Shown: in pieces, positions 42,653 to 49,301 of the stretch
Numbering within the stretch: position 1 is the stretch's first letter
How the letters are laid out: each line of letters begins with the position of its first letter
NCBI GenBank assembly: GCA_016721195.1
Contig: JADKIO010000012.1
Coordinates: forward strand, 62,001 to 126,000
Reading direction: 5' to 3'
Source of the DNA: Candidatus Geothrix skivensis
GTDB lineage: Bacteria > Acidobacteriota > Holophagae > Holophagales > Holophagaceae
Length of the DNA: 64,000 nucleotides
Position numbers and translations under genes: made by a program
Notes under the pieces: model-generated
What the model saw: the letters and a program-made list of their open reading frames with translations, nothing else
The model's database searches: none
Told to the model about the DNA's origin: nothing

Positions 42653-42993
42653 GTGCTGCAGTTTGAGCCTTTCCTGTCCCTGCTCCTGGCCTTTTTCGCG
42701 GGACTCCTGATCGGTCTGGAACGCCAGCAGCATGCGGCCTCGAACACCTCCAGGCCGGAGATCCTCGGCGGGGTCCGCACCCATCCCCTGGTGGCCATTG
42801 TCGGCCCCTGCACCATGCTCCTGACCCGCCAGACCGGGCCGGGCATCCTGCTGGGCGTCGCCTCCAACACGGTGGTGAAGGCCGGAATGACCGCCTTTGC
42901 CGGGGCTGGTGCTTTGGGCGCAGCATTGCCTTCATTCTTGGGGTTCAGCCGGTGCTGGGGGCAATCGGCCTGCTCATCATTTGGCGTTTCTGA
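42653..42993 (+). pseudogene. MgtC/SapB-DUF4010 gene, internally deleted and frameshifted
   Basis: A GTG at 42653 with a strong GGAGG opens an MgtC-type N-terminus (LQFEPFLSLLLAFFAGLLIG, then LERQQHAA). After about 65 residues it jumps directly to the C-terminal DUF4010 pattern (ASNTVVKAGMTAFAGAGA), which normally lies some 300 residues later. Around 42911 the frame is lost; the expected ending FGRSIAFILGVQPVLGAIGL then continues in another frame to a TGA at 42991. Two independent lesions show a dead gene. The intact family is a membrane transporter-like protein of roughly 400 residues. Confidence 0.75.
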
Positions 42994-43008
42994 AACAGGA
43001 GCAGCGGC

Positions 43009-43677
43009 ATGATCAAGCAAGCGCTTCAAAAGGTGCTCGGCACCTGGTTGGCCGGGCTTCTAGCCCTGCTGCCATTGCTGCTGACGCTGTCCCTGCTCGC
43101 CTGGGTGGTCAATCTGAGCCACATCTACCTTGGCCCCAACAGCCCTGCAGGGCGGTTCTTCTCCCTGTTTGGCCAGCCGTTCGCCAATCATCCGGTGCTG
43201 GAGTACCTGGCCGGTTCGGTCGTTCTGGTCCTGGTGATCTACCCTTTGGGACTGGCGGTCCAGTCGAGTCTGAAGAAGCCGCTGGCGGCCCTCGTGGATC
43301 GCACGGTGCGACGAATCCCGGTGGTTGGAAGCCTCTACAGCCTGGCTGACCGTTTCGTCGGGCTTCTGGATAAGAAGCAGGATGCGGACATTGCAGCCAT
43401 GAGTCCGGTCTGGTGCTTTTTTGGGGGGGATGGAGTGGCCGTGTTGGCGTTGCTGCCCAACCCTGTCCCGATCCAGTTAGAGGGCAGGCCCTATCTTGCG
43501 GTGCTCGTTCCTACTGCGCCGGTGCCCATCGGCGGCGGCCTGCTCTATCTCCCCGCTGAATGGGTGCGTCCGGCCCAGATCGGGGTCGACACACTCACCA
43601 GCGTCTACCTTTCCATGGGGATCGTGGCGCCGCTTCCCCTCCTGAAGGACGGGCGATCCTCTCCATCGCCGGAATAA
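43009..43677 (+). CDS. DUF502 family membrane protein
   Basis: The intact protein has 222 residues. Two N-terminal membrane helices (TWLAGLLALLPLLLTLSLLA and LEYLAGSVVLVLVIYPLGLA) are followed by the DUF502 core with VRRIPVVGSLYSLADRFVGL. A C-terminal beta-rich part with PVPIGGGLLYLPAEWVRP follows. AGGAG precedes the ATG, and the gene begins 15 bases after the MgtC-like remnant. Function is unknown; a plant homologue is linked to membrane trafficking, but nothing is established in bacteria. Codon use is less G+C-rich than in the flanking core genes, consistent with an acquired gene. Confidence 0.8.
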   Translation: MIKQALQKVLGTWLAGLLALLPLLLTLSLLAWVVNLSHIYLGPNSPAGRFFSLFGQPFANHPVLEYLAGSVVLVLVIYPLGLAVQSSLKKPLAALVDRTVRRIPVVGSLYSLADRFVGLLDKKQDADIAAMSPVWCFFGGDGVAVLALLPNPVPIQLEGRPYLAVLVPTAPVPIGGGLLYLPAEWVRPAQIGVDTLTSVYLSMGIVAPLPLLKDGRSSPSPE

Positions 43678-43702
43678 AGAAGTCCGATTTCCCGCATCGG
43701 CT

Positions 43703-43891
43703 TCACGGCATCAGCATGCCGCCGTTGACTGAGATCGTGATGCCGGTGATGCAGCTCGCCTCTTCGCTGGCGAGGAAGGTCACCGCGACGGCGATGTCGG
43801 CGGGCTGGCCCATGCGCCCAAGGGGGATCCGGCAAGTGAATTCAACCTTCACGTCCTCGTGGATAGCAATGCAAGCCGAATCCGGACCCAC
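43703..43891 (-). pseudogene. C-terminal remnant of an SDR reductase
   Basis: The last about 50 residues of a PhaB/FabG-like SDR are readable: IPLGRMGQPADIAVAVTFLA, then SEEASCITGITISVNGGML. The Rossmann motif and the catalytic Tyr/Lys are absent, and the sequence before IHEDVKVEF is not SDR-like. It is therefore a truncated 3' fragment, not a small gene. The stop is 26 bases from the DUF502 stop, facing it. Confidence 0.7.
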
Positions 43892-44065
43892 CGACTGGTC
43901 GGAGTTTGATCTTCAACTGACCATGCTGGGCGACGCGAATGCGGACCGCTTGTGGATAATGCGGAAGCCATCATGGGCTGTTTGCCCCGCCCAAACTCGT
44001 TTGTGCAGTTCTGGATCGCCTGGGTCAAAGGTGTCGGTCTGGAATGGGTGAAGCATTGAGAGCGT

Positions 44066-44279
44066 TTGGACCGAGGGATTGGACCATTTTTTGCGCTTGT
44101 TTGCAGGTGGATAGTGGCCCTCCTGCGGGAGGGCTGTGCGCCCCTGCCGCTTCATCCCCCCCCCGCACCTGAGAGAAGGCGACCTCCTGGCCCTCGCGGG
44201 ATCAGACCATGCCCTCGAGGAGGCAGAGCATCTGCTGGGAGAGCGCGTGCAATTCACTGGTGTTGGTGAAAGATTTTGA
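44066..44279 (+). pseudogene. TrkA-C (RCK_C) domain remnant with a frameshift at a C9 tract
   Basis: The frame FALVCRWIVALLREGCAPL continues, after a run of nine C at 44156-44164, in a different frame as HLREGDLLALAGSDHALEEA and then EHLLGERV, ending at the TGA at 44277. Joined, they match the C-terminal ligand-binding domain of K+ channels and K+/H+ antiporters (IVALLR...L..GD.L.L.GS..ALE.A..LL). The rest of the transporter is missing. The homopolymer could also hide a sequencing error, but even then only the last domain remains. Confidence 0.65.
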
Positions 44280-44311
44280 TATCTGGGGCATCCAAGAAAC
44301 AGGAGGCAGAC

Positions 44312-44740
44312 GTGTACGATCCGTTTCGATGGACTATTCCCGCAACACTTATGGTGGCGGTTCAGGCCTGCGGGATTTCCGCCTCGGACGCGGATCTGAA
44401 ACGCGTTTCGCCTGAGCAAGCCAAAGTGATCATTGAAGGGGGAAAACCCTTCCTGCTGGATGTGCGTACTGAGGCCGAACACACAGACCGGCACATTCCA
44501 GGTACCGATGCGCTCATCCCGCTGCAGGAACTTTCCCGGCGAATCCACGAACTGGAGCATTGGAAGGGCAAACCCATCCTGCTCTACTGCCGTTCGGGGA
44601 ACCGAACCCAACTGGCGGCGAAGCTGCTTCATAAGCATGGATTCACCGATGTGACTGACCTGAAGGGGGGCATCCAGGAATGGATGTCCAAGGGGTATGC
44701 GACCGCCACGGGGCCTTTTGTCCCTTTGAAGGCGCCCTGA
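44312..44740 (+). CDS. Rhodanese-domain protein, probably a lipoprotein
   Basis: The product has 142 residues if started at the GTG at 44312, which has GGAGG five bases upstream. A short hydrophobic N-terminus ends in a lipobox-like VQAC. The rhodanese domain has FLLDVRTEAEHTDRHIPG and the active-site loop LLYCRSGNRT with Cys93, then GFTDVTDLKGGIQEW. Single-domain rhodaneses carry sulfane sulfur on this cysteine. An upstream ATG at 44276 lies in the TrkA-C remnant and has no good ribosome binding site. It is followed after 39 bases by a membrane protease gene in the same direction. Confidence 0.82.
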   Translation: MYDPFRWTIPATLMVAVQACGISASDADLKRVSPEQAKVIIEGGKPFLLDVRTEAEHTDRHIPGTDALIPLQELSRRIHELEHWKGKPILLYCRSGNRTQLAAKLLHKHGFTDVTDLKGGIQEWMSKGYATATGPFVPLKAP

Positions 44741-44779
44741 TCAGGCAAACCAAGAACCCCAATTCTGGAGGTGTCTTCA

Positions 44780-45874
44780 ATGAAGTGGCAGTGGAAGCTG
44801 GGTCGCTACGCTGACATCGATGTCTACATCCACGCAACCTTCGTGTTGATCCTTGCCTTCGTGGCCTGGAAGCACTGGGCCCTGGGACCCTCAGGGGTGC
44901 TCGAAGGGATCCTGTTTGTCCTGGCACTTTTCGCCTGTGTGGTCTTGCATGAATATGGACATGCTCTCACCGCCCGAAGGTTCGGTATCAAGACCCGGGA
45001 CATCACGCTCTACCCCATCGGGGGCATCGCCCGCCTTGAACGAATGCCGAAAGAGCCGCTCCAGGAGCTATGGGTGGCCCTGGCCGGACCATTGGTGAAT
45101 GTGGTCATTGCCGCAGTCCTGTTTCTCTGGCTCCTTTTTTCTCAGACCATCAAGCCCGTGGCCGAGTTGACGGTGACCACAGGTCCCTTCTTTGAACGGT
45201 TGCTCCTAGCCAACTTGTTTCTCGCTGCCTTCAACCTCCTGCCGGCCTTCCCCATGGACGGTGGACGAGTGCTCCGGGCCATTCTGGCCATGCGGCTCGA
45301 ATACACCCGCGCCACCAACATCGCCGCCACCCTTGGCCAGGGATTGGCTCTGCTCTTCGGTCTGGCGGGCTTGGTTGGAAATCCGATGCTCCTGTTCATC
45401 GCGTTCATTGTTTGGATTGGCGCTTCGCAGGAAGCAGGCATGATCCAGATGAAATCTGCATTGGCGGGAATCCCCGTCAGTCGTGCGATGTTGACGGATT
45501 TCAAGGTGCTCGACCCCTCTGACCCGTTATCCCGCGCCGTGGAGCTTGTCCTGCAGGGCTCTCAACAGGATTTTCCCGTGGTCACCGGAGGTGGCCTTGT
45601 CGGCCTCCTGACGCGCGCGGATCTGCTCGAGGTCCTTGCCCGAGAGCCAGGAACCACCGAAGTCAGCATTGCGATGCTGCGAGAGTTCCCGGTGGTAGAT
45701 GAAGGCGAAATGTTGGAAACCCTTGTCACCCGGCTGCAGGAATGCCAATGCCGCACCGTCCCGGTTCTTCGTGGCGGATCCCTGATCGGATTGGTGACCT
45801 CCGACAACATCGGAGAATTCCTGATGGTCCAGGCGGCCATCCAGGGGCGGAACCCGATTCCCCAACGGGCCTGA
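44780..45874 (+). CDS. Site-2-type (M50) membrane protease with CBS domains
   Basis: The protein has 364 residues. The first about 215 are a membrane domain with the zinc motif HEYGH (His57, Glu58, His61) and the third ligand in FPMDGGRVLRA (Asp160), as in the M50B subfamily. The last about 140 residues carry a CBS pair (VLDPSDPLSRAVELVLQGSQ, DFPVVTGGGLVGLLTRADLL, LVTRLQECQCRTVPVLRGGS) that probably binds a nucleotide and gates activity. Members cleave substrates inside the membrane; the substrate here is unknown. The ATG at 44780 has GGAGG eight bases upstream. It is intact within a block of otherwise degraded genes. Confidence 0.9.
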   Translation: MKWQWKLGRYADIDVYIHATFVLILAFVAWKHWALGPSGVLEGILFVLALFACVVLHEYGHALTARRFGIKTRDITLYPIGGIARLERMPKEPLQELWVALAGPLVNVVIAAVLFLWLLFSQTIKPVAELTVTTGPFFERLLLANLFLAAFNLLPAFPMDGGRVLRAILAMRLEYTRATNIAATLGQGLALLFGLAGLVGNPMLLFIAFIVWIGASQEAGMIQMKSALAGIPVSRAMLTDFKVLDPSDPLSRAVELVLQGSQQDFPVVTGGGLVGLLTRADLLEVLAREPGTTEVSIAMLREFPVVDEGEMLETLVTRLQECQCRTVPVLRGGSLIGLVTSDNIGEFLMVQAAIQGRNPIPQRA

Positions 45875-46179
45875 AAACAGATTGGAGCGCCGTCCAGGAA
45901 GCTTACGGTTCATTCAAGGCGCGAGTTTCCTTTTGGCCTGGGTGTCTTCCTGTCCTGTTTCCAAAGTTGATGGCCATGTTTCCATGGTGGATTGGGAATT
46001 CAAAGGCCCCATTTTGATTCGTGACCAGGGGTTGCCCTCGAATAGGCATCGATTTGGATCGAGAATCGGAATTAGACCGGAGGCTGAATGGATGTCGATG
46101 GTGCCAGGCGGCTGTTTTCGTAGTCTGGAACCTGATTGTCAAATGGCTTTGCCTTCGATGTGACAAGGCTATGCCTGGG
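45875..46179. other. Low-G+C region between the M50 gene and the transposase remnant
   Basis: There are 305 bases with frames on both strands but no recognisable product or ribosome binding site. The 3' flank of an IS91-like transposase would fall here, so it may hold the former replication-origin end of such an element. That is a guess from position only. Confidence 0.3.
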
Positions 46180-46368
46180 TCAAGAACAACCCTCGGGTGA
46201 AGTGCCGGTCCTATCGGAGAGAATCGGCCCTCCGGGCGGCTGTTCCTTCTGGCTGAGGCACTCCAGGATCGCGGAGATCACCTTGGGCTGCTGAATCACC
46301 GCGATGCGTTGCATCCGGCCGTCGCAGCGCGGGCAGGCCATGACATCCACCGAAACACTTTCAGCAGG
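46180..46368 (-). pseudogene. C-terminal remnant of an IS91/ISCR-like transposase
   Basis: Read from about 46368 down to a TGA at 46182-46180, the fragment contains SVDVMACPRCDGRMQRIAVI followed by QQPKVISAILECL and a Pro-rich end. This matches the C-terminus of IS91/ISCR rolling-circle transposases, where a CPRCGGRM-type zinc knuckle is followed by a hydrophobic strand, 'I..P.VI..IL..L' and a variable tail. The HUH catalytic core is absent. The fragment stops abruptly at the edge of the lolD repeat at 46370, and an in-frame stop lies beyond. Confidence 0.6.
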
Positions 46369-46369
46369 T

Positions 46370-46448
46370 GCTGCGCCCCACCACCCTGCTGGTCACCCGC
46401 AACCCCGGGTTGGCCGAGCGCTGCATGCGGACCGTGCGACTGGGGTAG
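46370..46448 (+). repeat. Direct repeat, right copy (pseudo 3' end of lolD)
   Basis: This matches 42257-42335 at 75 of 79 bases. Three of the four differences are silent in the lolD frame; the fourth changes the H-loop histidine codon CAC to CGC (Arg). It encodes only the last 26 codons and cannot be functional. The downstream sequence is not related to that after the true lolD. Confidence 0.95.
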
Positions 46449-46515
46449 CCGACGCCAAGTCGTTCCCCTGCAATCAGCACCGCGCTCCTCTTGCAGGCAG
46501 GTGGAGAATGCTGGG

Positions 46516-46534
46516 ACCGTCCAAGGTGGACGGT
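46516..46534 (+). promoter_or_regulatory. Hairpin or palindromic operator upstream of iorA
   Basis: ACCGTCCA at 46516-46523 and TGGACGGT at 46527-46534 are perfect inverted 8-base arms with a 3-base gap, about 60 bases before the iorA ATG. It could be an operator; no T-tract follows. Confidence 0.4.
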
Positions 46535-46596
46535 AGGCCCCGGGATTACCAACGGGCCCCGCTCCTTTGAACGAGCACGGACAGGGGAGGCAAACC

Positions 46597-47070
46597 ATGG
46601 CCATGACCATTTCCTTCACCCTCAATGGCCGCCCGGTGTCCGTGGAGGCCGACGGCTCCCGCATGCTGGCCTATGTCCTGCGCAGCGACCTGGGGCTCAC
46701 GGGCACCAAGATCGGCTGCGGCGAGGGCCTCTGCGGCGCCTGCACGGTGCTGGTGGACGGGGAAGCGACGCGCTCCTGCACGACGCCGCTTTCGGCAGTG
46801 GCGGGCAGGTTGGTGACGACCATCGAGGGGCTGGAGGGCCTGGCGGGCCTGCACCCGGTGCAGGAGGCCTTCCTGGCCCACGGGGCCTACCAGTGCGGCT
46901 TCTGCACGCCGGGCATGATCCTCAGCACCGTGGCCCTGCTGCAGAAGACGCCGAAACCGGACCGCCAGCGGGTGGCCGAGGCCCTGGATGGCAACCTCTG
47001 CCGCTGCGGGGCCCACGTGCGGATCCTGGCCGCGGTGGAAGCCGCCGCCGCGAAGGGAGGTGCCCGATGA
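46597..47070 (+). CDS. iorA: IorA-like [2Fe-2S] subunit of a molybdenum hydroxylase
   Basis: The protein has 157 residues. The N-terminal plant-type ferredoxin cluster is CGEGLCGACTVLVDG with a following RSC, and the second cluster is QCGFCTPGM with CRCG further on, the usual four-helix domain of xanthine oxidase family small subunits. It passes electrons from the Mo site of the partner encoded next. AGGGGAGG lies just before the ATG at 46597. The pair lacks an FAD subunit, as in isoquinoline 1-oxidoreductase-type enzymes that use a cytochrome. The gene begins 148 bases after the right lolD repeat. Confidence 0.9.
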   Translation: MAMTISFTLNGRPVSVEADGSRMLAYVLRSDLGLTGTKIGCGEGLCGACTVLVDGEATRSCTTPLSAVAGRLVTTIEGLEGLAGLHPVQEAFLAHGAYQCGFCTPGMILSTVALLQKTPKPDRQRVAEALDGNLCRCGAHVRILAAVEAAAAKGGAR

Positions 47071-49154
47071 ACCGGCGCGACTTCCTCAAGGCCACGGGCG
47101 CCTTCGGCCTGTTCGTGACCTTCCCGCTGTCGGGCGCCGTCCAGGAGCACGCGGAGCGGCCGGGCTACCCCAAGGACTTCAACGCCTACTTCCGCATCGG
47201 CCCGGACGGCCGGGTGGGCTGCTTCGTGGGCAAGGTCGAGATGGGCCAGGGGGCCATGACGGCCCTGGCCATGCTGGCGGCCGAAGAGCTGGACGTGCCC
47301 CTGGAGCGCGTGGACATGCTCATGGGCGATACGGACCTCTGCCCCTGGGACCAGGGCACCTGGGGCTCCCTGAGCGTCTGGCAGTTCGGCCCGGTGCTGC
47401 GGGGCGCCGCGGCGGAGGCCCGGGCCGTCCTCCTGCAGCTGGCCGCGGAGCGCCTGGGCGTTCCCGTGGAGCGTCTGCAGGTGCAGGCCGGCATTGTGTC
47501 CGTGTCGGGGGCCCCGGCCCGCCGCGTGGGCTACGGCGAGCTGGTGCAGGGCAAGCGGATCGAGAAGCACCTGGCGGATGTGAAGGTGAAGCCCGTGGCC
47601 CAGTTCACCCAGGTTGGCAAGGACGCGCCCCGCAAGGATGGCCGCGCCAAGGTGACGGGGACGGCCAAGTTCGCCGCGGACATCCTGCCCCCCGGCACCC
47701 TCCAGGCCTGCCTTCTGCGCCCACCCGCCCACGGGGCCAGGCTCCTGTCCGTGGACACCTCGGAAGCCGAGAAGCTGCCCGGAGTGAGAATCATCCGGGA
47801 AGGCGACCTGCTGGCCGTACTGCACGTCCGGCCCGACGGGGCCCGGGAGGCCCTGGGCCGGGTCAAGGCCAAGTACCAGCCCTCGCCCTCCACCCTGGAT
47901 GACCAGACCATCTTCGAGCACCTGCTCAAGGCCGCGCCCCCCGCCCGGGAGCTGGTGGCCCGGGGCTCCCTCCTGGCGGGGGAGGCCCTGGCGGTGCAGC
48001 GGCTGGATGCCACCTACCTGAACGGCTACGTGGCCCACGCCCCCATGGAGCCCCACACGGCGGTGGCCCAGTGGGACAAGGGCCGGATGACGGTCTGGGC
48101 CTCCACCCAGGCCCCCTTCCTGCTGAAGGGTCAGCTGGTCCAGGCCCTGGGCCTGAAACCCCGGGAGGTGCGGGTCATCACCCCCTACCTGGGGGGCGGC
48201 TTCGGCGGCAAGGGCGGCTGCCCCCCGGCCCTGGAAGCCGCGCGCCTGGCCCGGCTGGCGGGTGTTCCCGTGCAGGTGACCTGGAGCCGCCGGGAGGAGT
48301 TCTTCCTGGACAGCTTCCGTCCGGCGGCGGTGGTGAAGGTCCGGGCGGGCCTCGACAAGGGCGGCCGCATCGCCTTCTGGGAGCATCACGTCGTTGCCGC
48401 CGGCGATCAGGAAGCCCAGTCGGTCTACGACCTCCCCCACCAGCGGATCCAGTCCTCCGGCGGCTGGATGGGCGGCAACCCGCCCGGGCTGCACCCCTTC
48501 GCCATCGGCGCCTGGCGGGCCCCCGCCGCCAACACCAATGTGCATGCCAGCGAATCCCACATGGACGCCCTGGCGGCCCTGGCCAAGGTGGATCCCCTGG
48601 AGTTCCGGCTGAAGCACCTCAAGAACCCCCGCATGGTCGGCGTGCTTAAGGCCGCGGCCAAGGCCTTCGGCTGGACCCCCAAGGCCGGTCCCAGCGGCCG
48701 GGGCTTCGGCGTGGCCTGCGCGGACCACCGGGACACCCTGGTGGCCGCCATGGCCGAGGTGGCCGTGGACAAAAAGACCGGTGAGGTACAGGTCAAGCGC
48801 GTGGTGGTGGCCCAGGACATGGGCGTGGTGGTGCACCCGGACGGGGCCCGTCAGCAGGTGGAGGGCTGCGTCACCATGGGCCTGGGCTATGCCCTGACCG
48901 AGGAAGTCCGTTTCAAGAACGGGCAGGTGCTGGACGAGAACTTCGACACCTACCGGATCCCCCGCTTCGCCCAGGTCCCCCTGATCCAGACCATTCTCAT
49001 CGACAACCCCGGCCTGCCCGCGCAAGGCGGAGGCGAACCCGCCATCGTGGTGATGGGCGCCCTCATCGCCAACGCCATCCACGATGCGGTGGGCATCCGG
49101 CTGCTCCAGCTGCCCATGACGCCGGAGCGGGTGAAGCAGGCTTTGAAGGTCTGA
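47067..49154 (+). CDS. iorB: IorB-like molybdopterin subunit with a twin-arginine signal
   Basis: The protein has 695 residues. The N-terminus MNRRDFLKATGAFGLFV is a twin-arginine export signal, so the enzyme acts in the periplasm. It has the xanthine-dehydrogenase-family Mo domains: VGKVEMGQGAMTALAMLAAE, YLGGGFGGKGG, GAWRAPAANTNVHASE and the C-terminal GGGEPAIVVMG with the catalytic glutamate. Members oxidise aldehydes or N-heterocycles; the substrate here is unknown. Its ATG overlaps the iorA stop (ATGA). No chaperone or cofactor genes (CoxI/XdhC) are adjacent, so they must be encoded elsewhere. Confidence 0.9.
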   Translation: MNRRDFLKATGAFGLFVTFPLSGAVQEHAERPGYPKDFNAYFRIGPDGRVGCFVGKVEMGQGAMTALAMLAAEELDVPLERVDMLMGDTDLCPWDQGTWGSLSVWQFGPVLRGAAAEARAVLLQLAAERLGVPVERLQVQAGIVSVSGAPARRVGYGELVQGKRIEKHLADVKVKPVAQFTQVGKDAPRKDGRAKVTGTAKFAADILPPGTLQACLLRPPAHGARLLSVDTSEAEKLPGVRIIREGDLLAVLHVRPDGAREALGRVKAKYQPSPSTLDDQTIFEHLLKAAPPARELVARGSLLAGEALAVQRLDATYLNGYVAHAPMEPHTAVAQWDKGRMTVWASTQAPFLLKGQLVQALGLKPREVRVITPYLGGGFGGKGGCPPALEAARLARLAGVPVQVTWSRREEFFLDSFRPAAVVKVRAGLDKGGRIAFWEHHVVAAGDQEAQSVYDLPHQRIQSSGGWMGGNPPGLHPFAIGAWRAPAANTNVHASESHMDALAALAKVDPLEFRLKHLKNPRMVGVLKAAAKAFGWTPKAGPSGRGFGVACADHRDTLVAAMAEVAVDKKTGEVQVKRVVVAQDMGVVVHPDGARQQVEGCVTMGLGYALTEEVRFKNGQVLDENFDTYRIPRFAQVPLIQTILIDNPGLPAQGGGEPAIVVMGALIANAIHDAVGIRLLQLPMTPERVKQALKV

Positions 49155-49301
49155 TCAGCAGCGGCTTCCCCACCCGAAAGCCAATTCCTGACAATAGCGC
49201 TCGCAGCGTTCGTGCAGGTCGGGGTGGGTTCGGCCTTCGCCAAGGTACACATGGTGATGGTGCCCAAGGCGCACCCAGTTCCATCTCAAGCGGAGAAGTG
49301 G

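Larger units (their letters stand above)
42336..46369. mobile_element. Decayed low-G+C insertion bracketed by the lolD direct repeat
   Basis: About 4 kb lies between the two repeat copies. By eye it is clearly lower in G+C than both flanks and uses A/T-ending codons more often. It holds four gene fragments (MgtC/DUF4010, SDR, TrkA-C, IS91-like transposase) and three intact genes (DUF502, rhodanese, site-2-type protease). No integrase, recombinase or intact transposase is present. The combination of flanking duplication, atypical composition and a transposase remnant abutting the right repeat supports an old insertion; the mechanism is inferred. Confidence 0.7.

Noticed and set aside
43913..44638. 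A long minus-strand frame across the rhodanese gene
   Set aside because: It runs antisense to a clear rhodanese domain and the TrkA-C remnant and has no recognisable domain.
42257..46448. A composite transposon with the 79-bp copies as insertion-sequence ends
   Set aside because: The repeat is coding sequence of lolD in direct orientation, with no inverted ends or transposase inside it, so it is better read as duplicated target sequence.
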